Of a stretch of 64,000 nt of DNA, positions 24,201 through 34,412 are shown in pieces. Below the pieces are notes generated by a model. The model searched no databases. It worked only from the letters and a program-made list of their open reading frames with translations, and was not told the DNA's origin. The stretch spans positions 43,958,001 through 44,022,000 of the forward strand of contig CM034546.1 in assembly GCA_020055645.1 (NCBI GenBank), in the 5' to 3' direction. Made by a program: the position numbers and the translations under genes. This DNA comes from Tomocerus qinae. Taxonomy: Eukaryota > Arthropoda > Collembola > Entomobryomorpha > Tomoceridae. The stretch's first letter is position 1. Each line of letters starts with the position of its first letter.

Positions 24201-24567
24201 ATTCTCTAATTTTAAAAATAACTGTAAACCACTGTCAATAATTTGTAAGATCCCCAGGAATTACCTCACTATGTGGTCACAACTAAGACTAAACTACGAT
24301 CAACTGTATCATAATAAAAAGGTTTTTAGTTTTAGCAATCTAGAAACATGCTCATACTGCAATTTAAATAAACCAAACACTCTCTACCATTTTGTATGTG
24401 AATGTAGAATACATAATAGAGATAATTTCTTCAATAATATGAATTATGAAAAACTGTATCAATTAATTGACTCGCCAAATATTCCCAAAATAATTGAACT
24501 TGTTAACCACGTTAAAACTAGTCTCAATAGATTAAGTTATATGAATGAATTGGATAATGATATTTAA
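21289..24567 (+). CDS. LINE ORF2 protein: AP-type endonuclease and reverse transcriptase
   Basis: 1092 residues from ATG 21289; the frame is open back to the ORF1 TGA at 21268. An exonuclease-endonuclease-phosphatase domain covers about residues 5-255, with GDFNARIG near 160, GNYTF near 225 and SCHFPI near 250. The reverse transcriptase lies at about 455-740: NNKAPGPDQIP, LFIDFARAF (first catalytic Asp), GLTQGDVISPLLF and LLFADDTIV (catalytic pair near 696). A C-terminal Cys/His motif (CSYC...HFVCEC, about 1020-1045) resembles the zinc knuckle of many LINE ORF2 proteins. It nicks target DNA and primes reverse transcription there. The usual KAF position reads RAF. No frameshift or stop, and length is normal. 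Confidence 0.92.
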   Translation: MTRADFKITSKFINWNLEGIEKLFNLHSEDKLEFINSSIIGFNETWSVMNPKLPNYFNNFEIIAENAVKIHTKGRAKGGLMLLLNKTEVKLIKIISQTNSWIICEIKILKGNKNIIVGTFYIQGDEDHQTKIDNLSILLDNLNICNSMPCVFAGDFNARIGNYNNYSINNNSCLNLEIAERKSCDRITNQYGNNLISLLEEHNLFVTNGRSKGDKKGNYTFVNNNGKSVIDLMLLNTLALNYFVDFQLLNINDSCHFPICLSLGNCNVNNKRGESKIKWRAECVESFQIEMRKITENAKTMDDFKNGLYTTANRLKLTQRKKRIPDKAWFDGECRRLLNRCKSLNKLGKKNNWDTNTRQQLVIAKKVYTNTCKRKAKQFWEDQTVKLNNIKDPVPFWNAAKRLRQKPIQRNIITNDEWIKYYSSILPEREISTDEFHDTVNSELTDNITTEEVYSAIKRLSNNKAPGPDQIPNEFIKNLPLECVRTLTEIFNNIFEKEMPPEDWSESLTIMLHKKGCVNLPQNYRPIALLNTFLKLFTQVISTRITTWAEERNILPEAQAGFRRGRGCEDQIFTLNSAIQIGTRNSKKVFALFIDFARAFPSISHSKLWKRLYDMGIPGKIIRILRKIYEKSTTRIRLADELSDSIEITEGLTQGDVISPLLFSLYIHDCEKMLKEKGWKGVYINKDLMLHILLFADDTIVLSDNKHSLQRKIRELEKYFAALKLEVNLDKTKVMVFRRGGPLEKHLSFKYLNKKIEIVNEYVYLGVPFSSSGLFAKSVKYFKSKTLAAQSAVSNLIFRGKISNLDSKLKLFDTIALSSLLYCSHIWSLEYLDKIETCQTRFLRKVLGVKPSVPSCIMRIETLRCKTNVHVFKRLFNYLLKLQDMDDLRYPKICYKTLKLLAKNDIDKRYNWVLQIKAIFDNLNVGNIWTDVYNDKVFENAAQIIDLATQKSIEEDSLKISEYNDYNYYKTFSNFKNNCKPLSIICKIPRNYLTMWSQLRLNYDQLYHNKKVFSFSNLETCSYCNLNKPNTLYHFVCECRIHNRDNFFNNMNYEKLYQLIDSPNIPKIIELVNHVKTSLNRLSYMNELDNDI

Positions 24568-24675
24568 CACATATATGTACTACTGTATTTTTCGAAATGT
24601 CATGTTCTATGGGCTCCTTGCCCGGAAAGAATATAAATAAATAATCAATCAATCAATCAATCAATGTTTTCGTAA

Positions 24676-25216
24676 AGCCAGCGACACAGAATCAGCCCGA
24701 AGACAGCGAAAGTTTAAATTGTATTACTGTAAGTATAATGAATTTTGTTTAACCTAAATCATTACATTTTCATAACGGATATTCAATTCTCAGTTCTTTC
24801 CGCTATGATTACCGAAAAATCAGAGATTATTGAATGGAAATAAAAGAACTACTACTACTTAAAGGACCTAGAATACAGAAGGAAAGGCAAATAATCCTAT
24901 GTAATACAAGTAATTGATGGTTTAGTCCGACCCCAAATTCAAAATCGGTCATCCAAAAATGAATTGTGGAAATTGCCGGTAATTTGAGTCCCATATGTAT
25001 AAGAGTCCTAAAATGTTTTAATAGTCACCTGGTAAAACTTTTTCAATTGCAAAAATTGGTTTAAGAATCGTAAATTGTAAAATTAAAAACATCGATATCC
25101 TTTAGATCCACACGAGTAATATAGCGTCATATAGCGATGCTTTTCTCCTTTTCAGTGTACCTTAGATTTTTCCTGGTTTTGAAACGTCGTACTTGTGACA
25201 TAATGATCTACTTTAA
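24676..25216. other. Interior of the THAP transposon, no coding recognised
   Basis: Where a P-type transposase would have its catalytic region, both strands are full of stops. Probably lost by deletion. Confidence 0.4.
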
Positions 25217-26302
25217 TCCAGAATGTTTCTCGAATATCGCTTCTAGTTTCTCTTCTAATGTTTTGGATTTCTTAATTCGTTTGTGTAGTTTCCATTTTGA
25301 CTTTTGGTAGCTTTTTACACGTTTCCGTAAAAAGTCTAACTTTGTTTTGTTTTCATAGTACAATTCTTAGTCGCTTTATTACGATGCATCAGAGCAGTAT
25401 GTTGTTCTGTCATTCCACTATTGACCGTTTTCGGACTTTCTGAATCTTGAAACAACTGTTTTGGCCTGATGCTTCTACGAACAATAAATACATTTCATAA
25501 GTAATGGCTATTATTTTAGAATTATTAAAAGTTAATACTTCAGCGTGCAAACAAAATACAAAATTAATATATACATAGTTTAATACTTCAATAATGCAGG
25601 CCTGGGAGAAATATTTTCGTTATTCGCTGACTGCTAAACCAGTGGCAATGACAGAGGTCGGGCGACTTGCGTTTTGGATTTTAACGTAATGGCTGCACAA
25701 ATATTCACCATTGGAGCCAAGTATAGATGATTTGTTGACTTGGGTTGTAAAACTCTAGATTTATAGCATAAATAAGTACTATAACTTTTGTGCTAATACA
25801 CAAATTTTTTAAACCACATGCTAAAAGGGAAAAAGGTAATAGTAAAATGCTGAATATTTGTAGTATATTGAATACCTATGAAATCCATGACCTGGGACAT
25901 TTCCGGGAGAATTATTTGCTGATATTGTCAGTGGTGCAGGACATCCCAAAACAGTATTTCGCATGACCATATCGCATGTTCTAGTTTTTACATTCGCATT
26001 TTTAATCGCAGACAAATGGTGTGGATTTATTTTTTATAGGGCAATGCTTTCTTCACCAATCGAATATTACTTTTTTGATCTTTATGAAAATGTTGGTCAC
26101 AAACAACGTTAAAAATTCCAACATTTTCTGGTCTCAGCTGTAGCAATTCCAACCATTTCTGTTTCCTTTCCGGTGTTTTTGGTAATGAGTATAGATTCAA
26201 ATTGGGATAATCCCTTCTACTTCTCTCACAAGCTACACATTTTTTTGTGACCTCCCATTTATATTTAAAAATTTCACTAAATTTTTTTGGTGCGATGATC
26301 AC
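25217..26302 (-). pseudogene. THAP zinc-finger protein, frameshifted
   Basis: At 26027-26302 the minus strand encodes a C2CH THAP domain: CVAC, a conserved W (KWLEL), then CDQHF and a basic tail ending ALPYKK. THAP domains bind DNA sequence-specifically in P-element transposases and THAP proteins. A six-A run at about 26033-26039 shifts the frame. In the shifted frame coding continues to about 25875, ending before a GTATTC donor. A lysine-rich helical segment typical of the region behind the finger (LDFLRKRVKSYQKSK, EEKLEAIFEKH) is at about 25220-25365 and ends in TAG. Its splice connection is unclear. It lies between the inverted ends of the transposon, so is probably its own gene relic. Confidence 0.65.
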
Positions 26303-26639
26303 TTGCTTGTACTATGTAACATGTGCTTGTGTTAACTCTGCGTAATATAAAAATTTCGTATTAACTACAACAGCGGTAATGGAAATCATGTGGTATAGCA
26401 GCAAATCATGTGGCATGTGTTTTCACTCCGCCTACGCTCCTCCTATTCTCACATTCATCCAATAAATTGTGGTATAGGGCATCCAGTCAACACAGCTACA
26501 GGGCAAAACTGGACCCCATTTTACTACATTGTTCTGTACATCTTATATGGATATTTTTCCATACGTTTAGTCTATGGGAATTTGGATAAATTATGAGACG
26601 AACTAGTAATTAGGAATACTATTTGTTAAATAATGAAAC

Positions 26640-28480
26640 TCAACAAACGGTACTGACACAATTCAACAGCTATTTAGAATTGAGAATAAATTCTGGTTCT
26701 CCAGCCTAATAGACTGGAGTAAAAACACACTAGTGACTTAGTATAGGAAGTAAATGTAAATGCCACTGACATAAGAAAATCAGTTTTTACATTTGCGTCA
26801 AGCCTTTTCGCAGTAAGTTTAATTTAATTTAGTAAAGAGACGTAATATGGTTCTTGAATTTAAGGAAAGCAGAACTGACACATGGAGACAAAGGTAATAA
26901 GCCAAATGTAGAAAGTTAGTTGACGTGGCTTCTTTCTATTCGTTTATTACCGAAAATAATATGTACTTCAAAGCTCACTACCTCTTCAATGTGCTAAACT
27001 TTTCCACTGTATACTGGTATCATATTATATATTTAATTGGAGTGTTAATATTTTATTGCCAACTATATAGTTCTGAATGATAGAATAATAAACTACGCAA
27101 TTTTGGATGATCGTATCATATTGTATGGTGTTTACTAAAACACAGGCCAGACAGAACATAAAAGGAATAGTGTTGTCTGCTGTGCTGATGTCAAGTAAGG
27201 AATCAGTTTTTTCGGATGTAACTGGCAAAATAAAATTGTTATTTGCCACTCTCACTCAATGTACAAAGGTGCCAAATCGTAAAATGCGAAAAACTGAAGT
27301 GTCAAAGCTATTAATGGCAAAATCTCAAACATTTGGGTAGGACGTTCTATTCTTATATGTTTTTATTTTTTGGTAAATCTAAGACTAACTACCTTATCAA
27401 CTGCCATTGGCTATTATGAGAAAGCTGAGGAATGTGTGTAAATTTGAATAAGCTGATATATGTAAACGAGGAGCAGATAACCTAAATTCCTAGTCTATGG
27501 GGAACAAACATGTTCCATTTATATTTTTTCGCTGCTGTTTATCATTTAACTGTAATTCAGTACATATTTTTCAAGGAAATATCTGTATGGGTATTCTTTT
27601 ACAAATATAAATAAAATTTTGTATTTGTAAAAAACGTAAGAAGGTGCTATGAAAAAGCTAAATTAATAGAATAGAATTTCTATTGCCAACTGTTCACCCA
27701 TTTGCCTAAACAGCAGAATGGCCGAATGACACTCAAATGAAAAAGTGAACGGGGCTTCATGAAAATCTTTCTTTTCGGGTTGCACAGTATTTCACAAAAC
27801 CAAATGTTGATTATTTTAAAGTAGATACAAATTTTGTAGGATAGAATAATCAAAGTTGAAAGACTTGAACTGGTTACGATTAAGATTGACAGCGTAATAT
27901 CTAATAGAATGAGATTTAACAATGACTTTAGAATTAAACTTGAATTGTTGGCATTTCATTCTTTTGACACTTCTGAAAATCCCAACAAAAACAATTGGCA
28001 AATTTGACCTTTGGCGTCTATATTAGGGAACCGTCAAATAAAATAGTGAGGGACAACTAAGTAACTGGTAACCACAGAACTAGCAACATCACAAGCCATA
28101 TAGGAACTTGGCTGACGTGGCTTACTTTAATTCGTTTGTACAGAAAATAGGACTTCGATGCTTCCTACTTTTACTACGTACTAAAATTTCTCAGTATATA
28201 ATCAGTTCATATTGTATGTTTAATTGAGTATGAATATTTTATTGCCAACTATTTACTTGTCCGGGATGGAATGTTGGAGGATGGAGTATTGGATGATCGT
28301 ATGATAATGTATGATTTGATATTACACAGCACAGTCATAACATAAACGGAGTAGCATTGTATGTATATACCAAAGAACCTAGTAACCTAGAATAAAATTA
28401 ATATACTGACAAGAAAAGGAAAAATAATCATTTTTTTCTGGAAAATGACGTAGCTTGCAGTACTTTTTAAATGGGATTTG
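26640..28480. repeat. Non-coding block copy 1 (upstream flank of a lost family A receptor)
   Basis: Parallels 30740-32500 nearly end to end, e.g. GGTTCTTGAATTTAAGGAAA, TGGGGAACAAACATGTTCCA and GGGAACCGTCAAATAAAATA occur in both. The second copy lies directly upstream of the intact minus-strand receptor, so this one probably flanked a receptor whose stub is at 20247-20343. Short reading frames here do not match between copies. It contains two of the four related ~220 bp sub-blocks (26925-27140 and 28110-28330). Confidence 0.75.
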
Positions 28481-29052
28481 TTGGAAATCAATTTTTCGAA
28501 ATGAGAATTTTTCAATTAAAATTTACTGATGATGACGTCACAAAAATATTTTTCATTTATGAGATTTTCTATGGGTATTTGCCGTTGGTTGGTATTGTAT
28601 ACTGTATATACTAATATCGAATAATGACGTGAAGGAAAACACAGAAACCACAGAACCAGCCGCAACAAAGGAAAGAAAATAAAATAACTCGGAATAGTTA
28701 ATAAAATTTGCTGTACTTTATTTCACAACCTCTGTGGAGTTTGTGCGTTGAGGTTTTACTGGTTTATGCCTTTTTACAATCTAATATGAAATTTCCAAAA
28801 ATATGATTGTACTTATGAGTTCCTGCCTAAGATGTGTAATGTTACTAAAAATGGCAACCGATGAATAATGCAGATGCTAGTAAAATAATTCCAGGAAAAA
28901 CACTGATGAAAACTACTATACACTCTTAATAATATTCAATAAATTATCAATTTTACATGAGATTTTCCCATCAATAATAATCTTTTATGATGCACATGTA
29001 GCATGATTGATTTACATTCAAAACCACTACAACAACCATACTTACTATCAAG
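28481..29052. other. Intergenic, nothing recognised
   Basis: No gene or named repeat between the non-coding block and the small MITE. Confidence 0.4.
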
Positions 29053-29224
29053 CACGTATCCAGTAGGGGGCGGCGGGGCGCAGCGCCCCTCCCCTTAATC
29101 TGAGAAAGAAAGAAGATATTTTCCAAAAAAGGCCAAAAATTGCAAAACATTTTCGCGCGAATATGACTTGTTTTTGACATTAGTTTTGGTTGCGCCCCCC
29201 TTTACCAAATTTCTGGATGCGTGC
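29053..29224. mobile_element. Short GC-rich MITE, same family as 50866-51000
   Basis: The left end GCACGTATCCAG and the right end CTGGATGCGTGC are inverted. Next to them are GGGGGCGG... and GGTTGCGCCCCCC..., and the interior holds ATTTTCGCGCGAA. The copy near 50.87 kb shares ends and interior. There is no coding capacity. Superfamily unknown. Confidence 0.65.
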
Positions 29225-29266
29225 ATGCATACCGAAAAGACAAATACATTGTTTTACACAAGGCCC

Positions 29267-30631
29267 TTAACGGAATGTTAAAATAGCCTCCATTGTACCT
29301 AAACTAATAGAATATATGAATTTGATTAGTTTGTTTTTTCTTACAATCGAAAATCGGCCGATACAAAATTTACATGTCGTACAAGATTTCCCAAATCTTT
29401 TGAAAATGATTTTATCAATTTTGGAACCATGAGAAACTAAACAGTATCTCCAAGATTGGATACATGAGGATGACGATTCAAATGGCATGGAAGTCGTGAA
29501 TAGTACAATCAACCAGCAAATAGATATTAAGATAGACCATAGCAAAACTATTACAAATATAACAGTACCCATCTCCGAATGGTGTAGAATGAGCAAGAAG
29601 TTAGCCAAGTACAGTTGCCTCTTGAATAAGAAGTTGCAAGCAAATAAACATACAGTGTACACGCTATTAGCATCGTGGATGATTAGCTGCAACAATCGAT
29701 AGATTTTGGGAATATTTGTCGAATCTCTAAATGTATCTTCCGTTTGGTACATTTGTCTGCCAAAACTACAAAGCAAGTATTTTAGATTTTTCATTATAAT
29801 ATTACCTGTATAAATTGCATGATTATTTTTGTTGACGTAGGTAAGTTTAAACTTACCTCAATTCGTCAAAGAAAACTTTAAAATTCGGACAACAAATAAT
29901 TGCAATTGCTGTATGAAAGAGTGTTAAACTAAATCCGCAAAAGGCGCACCAAATGTGAAGAGAGGCCATAACCGTGAAATAGAAATAGCTGAAGTCGGCA
30001 GGGTCGAGTAGTGATGTCATGAATAATTGATTGAATGGAATTATGATTATTACACTCCCAAATATAACTGGATAAGTGACGGCAACCAGAAACCCTAGTA
30101 AGAGGAATCCGTCCACAGCATCAATTCTGTTTCGATATTCCCTTTTAAAATATTCCTCTAAAAAGATTAATATTAGTTGCATTATTATATCTTTGTAATA
30201 TTTATGAGGTTTACATTTCGTGATATATATTTAGCTTTATAAAAACCATGAATAACAACATGTATTAACTTACTGCGCCATTTGGATAAGATGCTAATCA
30301 TGACATTTAACGTTAATAACTTATCCCCAATGAATATTGTTGTGTAGATATGAACCACCGGAAGTGCAATTGCTAAAACGACGACGTAACTCATACAAGC
30401 AGAAATAGTGTCGCCATAAAATGTTTCATATACAGCTCTAGCCAGTAGATAAAACCAATAAATGTGTATATACAATACAAACAGATACCACTTCAACCTG
30501 ACCCATTTGTTAGTAGACCATTCCAATTCCTTCCCAGGACAGTTTGAATTCCAATGAATAGGCACACCTCCCCAAAAATTGCCCCACTTTACATACCATG
30601 AAAATATTACTTTCGAAATGGCTTTTACCAT
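29267..30631 (-). CDS. Gustatory-receptor-like 7TM chemoreceptor, family A, intact
   Basis: Proposed exons 30274-30631, 29857-30157 and 29267-29765 give 1158 nt, 385 residues, with donors CGCA|GTAAGT and GAG|GTAAGT and acceptors TTTTTAG and TTTGTAG. The start is ATG 30631; the same start is kept in two paralogues. The N-terminus (FWGGVPIHW then KWYLFVLYIHIYWFYLL) leads into a multi-pass hydrophobic protein with about seven membrane segments, for example GFLLLGFLVAVTYPVIFG, DFSYFYFTVMASLHIW and VIFVIVLLWSILISICWLIV. The end has IGRFSIVRKN then a last helix with GTMEAIL, loosely like the terminal segment of arthropod gustatory receptors. Such proteins are ligand-gated cation channels in sensory neurons. 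The canonical TYxxxxxQF motif is not present. Only this one of the three longer family A copies is unbroken. GR assignment is by architecture and clustering, not by a strict signature. Confidence 0.7.
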
Positions 30632-30739
30632 TGTCACAAACGGATGTGTTCACAATGAAAATTGCAGATGATATCAAAATAGCAGTCCCAGTTTTTGGAG
30701 AACTTGATCGATCCTGAAAAACAAACGTTTCGAAACGCT

Positions 30740-32500
30740 ACTCAAGAAATTATGAACCTCTATGTGAAAAAGCAACAAATGAAACTTGCTCAGTTCAATT
30801 GCTTTATAGAATTGAGAATAAATTCTGATTAATATAAGAAAATCAATTTTTACATTTGTGTCAAGCCTTTTCGCAGTAAGTTTAATTTAATTTAGTAAAG
30901 AGACGTGTATAGTTTATCTGGTTCTTGAATTTAAGGAAAGCAGAACCGACTCTGAAGACAAAGGTAATAAGCCAAATGTAGAAAGTTAGTTGACGTGGCT
31001 TCTTTCTATTCGTTTAGTACCGAAAATAATATATACTTCAAAGCTCCCTACCTCTTCAATGTGCCAAACTTTTCCACTGTATACTGGTATCATAATATTA
31101 TATATTTTATTGGAGTATTAATATTTTATTGTCAACCAGTTGTTCTGGATGATGGAATAATGAACGACGCAATTTTGGATGATCGTATCATATTGTATGG
31201 TGTTTACTAAAACACAGGCCAGACAGAACATAAAAGGATAGTGTTGTCTGCTGTGCTGATGTCAAGTAAGGAATCAGCTTTTTCGGATGTAACTGGCAAA
31301 ATAAAATTGTCATTTGGCCACTCTCAATGTACAAAGGTGCCAAATCGTAAAATGCGAAAAACTGAAGTGTTAAAGCTATTAATGGCAAAATCTCAAACAT
31401 TTGGGTAGGGCGTTCTATTCTTATATGTTTATAGTTTTTAGTAAATCTAAGACTAACTACCTTATCAACTGCTATTGGCTATTATGAGAAAGCTGAGGAA
31501 TGTGTGTAAATTTGAATAAGCTGATATATGTAAACGAGAAACAGATAACCTAAATTTCTAGTCTATGGGGAACAAACATGTTCCATTTATATTTTTTCGC
31601 TGCTGTTTATCATTTAACTGTACTTACATATTTTTCAAAGAAATATCTGTATAGGTATTCTTTTACAAATATAAATAAAATTTTATATTTGTAAAAAACG
31701 TAACAATGTGATTTGAAAAAGCTAAATTAATATAATATAATAGAATGACACTCAAAAGAAAGGGTGAACCGAACTTCATTAAAATCCTTAAAAGTTGCAC
31801 GGTATTTCACAAAACAAAATACTGATTATTTTAAAGCAGGTACAAATTTTATAGGACAGAATAATGAAAGTTGAAAGGCACAAGTTACGATAACGATTGG
31901 CAAGCGTAATATCTAATAGCATGAAAGTTAGCAATAACTAATTAAACTTGTATTATTGGCAATTAAATTATTTTGACACTTCTCAAAATCCCTTCAAAAA
32001 CAATTGGCAAATTTGACCTTTGGCGTCTATATTAGGGAACCGTCAAATAAAATAGTGAGGGACAACTTAGTAACTGGTAACCGCAGAACTAGCAACATCA
32101 CAAGCCATATAGGAACTTGGCTGACGTGGCTTACTTTAATTCGTTTGTACAGAAAATAGTACTTCGATGCTTCCTACTTTTACTACGTACTAAAATTTCT
32201 CAGTATATACTCAGTTCATATTGTATGTTTAATTGAATATGAATATTTTATTGCCAACTATTTACTTGTCCGGGATGGAATGTTGGAGGACGGAGTATTA
32301 AATGATCGTATGATAATGTATGATTTGATATTACACAGCACAGTCATAAGTCATAACATAAACTGAGTAGTATTGCATACCAAAGAACCTAGTGACAAGG
32401 AAAGGCAAATAATAATTTTTTGTTGCTACTGGAAAATGACGTAGCTTGCAGTACTTTTTAAATGGGATTTTTTGGAAATCAGTTTTAAGGAGATCAGGGA
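30740..32500. repeat. Non-coding block copy 2, upstream of the intact receptor
   Basis: Paralogue of 26640-28480. Contains sub-blocks at 30990-31205 and 32115-32330 related to each other and to the two in copy 1. All four share TGACGTGGCTT, ATTCGTTT, ATATTTTATTG(C/T)CAAC and GATGATCGTAT. Position immediately 5' of the receptor makes a regulatory role possible. Confidence 0.75.
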
Positions 32501-32740
32501 GGAAAAACGGTGAAATTTATATTTTTAAATATATTCAGAGTATATAATTGCAATTACAAAAAGAATCACAACAAATTTGACGAAGGAAAAATATAGAAAA
32601 ACATGCTAGAAAAAGAGTCCCATTTAATTATGCCATACCAGAATAAAGTATAAATGTTAGTGGTACTCTCTTAGTTATTAATATGCATTAAATATTACAC
32701 AGGGATGGTTGCCAAACCGGAAAAATGTAGCTATATAAAT

Positions 32741-34412
32741 TTAATGGGTACAAAAACAAAAAATATTTTTGTAGTGCTGTCTAAGTTTAGTTGACGCAGC
32801 GCAATATACCACCCAATTAATGGAGGAGTTAATCATTGTCGCAATTAGCATTACGACACCAGGAAGAACAAAAGCCCTTTCAAAAATGGTTAGGTTCATT
32901 ATCCATATGATATTTGGAACACAGAATAGAATTAAATAAATAACTACAATTGATATTGTTAATTTTGCTAGGCCATCTTGATTATGTAGAATATCTGATT
33001 TTGTTCCTTGTAATTCCATCCTTTTCAGCGATGCATTTCGGACCTTGCAAACATATGGTATCATTAGTGAGTTTTATAATTTCTAAATATTATTATAATT
33101 ATGAGCTGAAATCTTACCTCTTTGATGATGGCAATGTTAAGTGGGACGACAATTAAAACAGAGACAGCGATTTCCATTATATGTGACAATGAGACTGATA
33201 CACTCAACAAACTGTCCAAATCTTTGCGCAGTACAAGTTCTGGCCTCAAGATCATTTTAATAAAGAATGCACTATTAAATAATATTGTCAAAACTATTGC
33301 AGCTGCAATGGCTAAATGCAATCTCAATTTATTCCAAAAGGTTAGATGGAAGAAAGGATGGCAAACCGCAGAGTACCTATATAAAATTTTAAAAGCAGTT
33401 CAATTAAAGCAGGCAGCACCGTTATTGCACACTGACTAGTCTTTTGTTTTTCTATAGTAAAAAATTGTTTTTCCATTATTCTAATCCTTATCTTTTGATT
33501 TTATTTTGTGGAAATTAGGATAAATGTCCTTTCAATGTAAAAAATCATACTTGATGAAGATGTGATAATATTTATTTACTTTCGGGTATGCAAAACTCTT
33601 ATCGACAATTTTAATGATAAGTAATAGATGAAATTGTTACATTCAAACATAATATAAACATAAGATATAAACAACAACAATTAATGAATTTTGAATTAAA
33701 GTCTTTTTAGTGCACGGACACATGTACAGAATAGAAAGAAAACTTTTTCTACAAAGTCTATTTTCTTTAAATAAAATGTATACGACCCAAAATTATAGTT
33801 GGATGAGAATTAAATTCCCTTTAAAGCATTCAATTGAATTTAACCTACTTCCAGTGATTGAATGAGAAGAAAAAGAAATGTTTGCTCTGCAGTCGGACTT
33901 ACTAAAAACGGAAATATTGAAAGATAAACTTTCCCCAAGGCTTTATAGCATTTATATACCTTGTATATGAATAACTAAAACTAAACACAAAATCTTACCT
34001 TTCGACAGTTAATAAGACAGTGAACCATGCCGAACTACTCCGTCCTAGAAATTATAAAGAAAAATTAGCATCTTTTAAATAAATTATTTTTATTGCGACT
34101 TAAAAAAATAAAATGACACTTACCTAGGAAATTAACGATTCCTGTATTTCCAACGATCGATTGAAAACAAATATAACTGATAAGAATAGAAACTACCACA
34201 AGAAGGTCAGAAACGGTGAGACCGAATAGAATATACTTAAATGTAGTTGGCATTGGCACTTTTACAATGATGAATAAAGTAATACTGTTTGCTAGAATTC
34301 CAATTATACCTAAAGACATAAGTAATATCACAAAAATTAATCCCGAACTTCCACTAAAACTATTGGATAAACCATCGGACTCTGTTTGATTTTTCTCATT
34401 GATATATTCCAT
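32741..34412 (-). CDS. Class A (rhodopsin-like) GPCR, peptide-receptor-like
   Basis: Proposed exons 34124-34412, 33999-34044, 33118-33376 and 32741-33043 give 298 residues, all in phase. TM1 is LIFVILLMSLGIIGILANSI with the conserved N. TM2 is FGLTVSDLLVVVSI with the conserved D. A 46-nt micro-exon holds the end of TM3 (AWFTVLLTVER), and the next exon starts YSAVCHPF, so the ER-Y motif at the foot of TM3 is rebuilt by splicing. TM4-5 are LHLAIAAAIVLTI and LSHIMEIAVSVLIVVPL. TM6 is ISIVVIYLILFCVPNIIW. TM7 ends NSSINWVVYCAAS, in the manner of FMRFamide-type receptors. The start is the ATG at 34412, just before NQTES, a glycosylation site. The distance from the TM2 Asp to the ER motif is 43 residues by my count, shorter than usual, so an exon may be missed or lost. 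Ligand unknown. Confidence 0.7.

Larger units (their letters stand above)
20501..24675 (+). mobile_element. Complete non-LTR (LINE) retrotransposon, 4149 bp, with 13 bp target duplication
   Basis: The body 20514-24662 is flanked by identical 13 bp repeats AATGTTTTCGTAA at 20501-20513 and 24663-24675. It has a short 5' leader, ORF1, ORF2 and a 3' tail ending in a (TCAA)n simple repeat (24644-24662) rather than poly(A). Both reading frames are free of internal lesions, consistent with recent insertion and possible activity. It is inserted in the left part of the THAP transposon. Within the LINEs the clade (Jockey/CR1/I group) cannot be fixed by eye. Confidence 0.9.
20429..26524. mobile_element. 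Decayed THAP-containing DNA transposon with terminal inverted repeats
   Basis: The left end TAGTAAAAGGGGTCCAGTTTG (from 20429) and the complement of the right end TAGTAAAATGGGGTCCAGTTTTG (to about 26525) match over about 22 bp with two small indels. Between them lie a minus-strand THAP zinc finger (the DNA-binding domain of P-type transposases) and a nested non-LTR element. Without the nested element it is roughly 1.9 kb and has no transposase catalytic domain. Flanking 8-mers are not a convincing duplication, so P versus another THAP-bearing superfamily is unresolved. Confidence 0.55.

Noticed and set aside
20421-26533. 8 bp target duplication for the THAP transposon (TACTGCTT against ACATTGTT)
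   Set aside because: Too many mismatches to accept as a duplication.
27107-27340. 77-codon + strand frame in the 1.8 kb repeat
   Set aside because: The second copy of the repeat (about 31180-31410) has indels that destroy the frame; probably non-coding.
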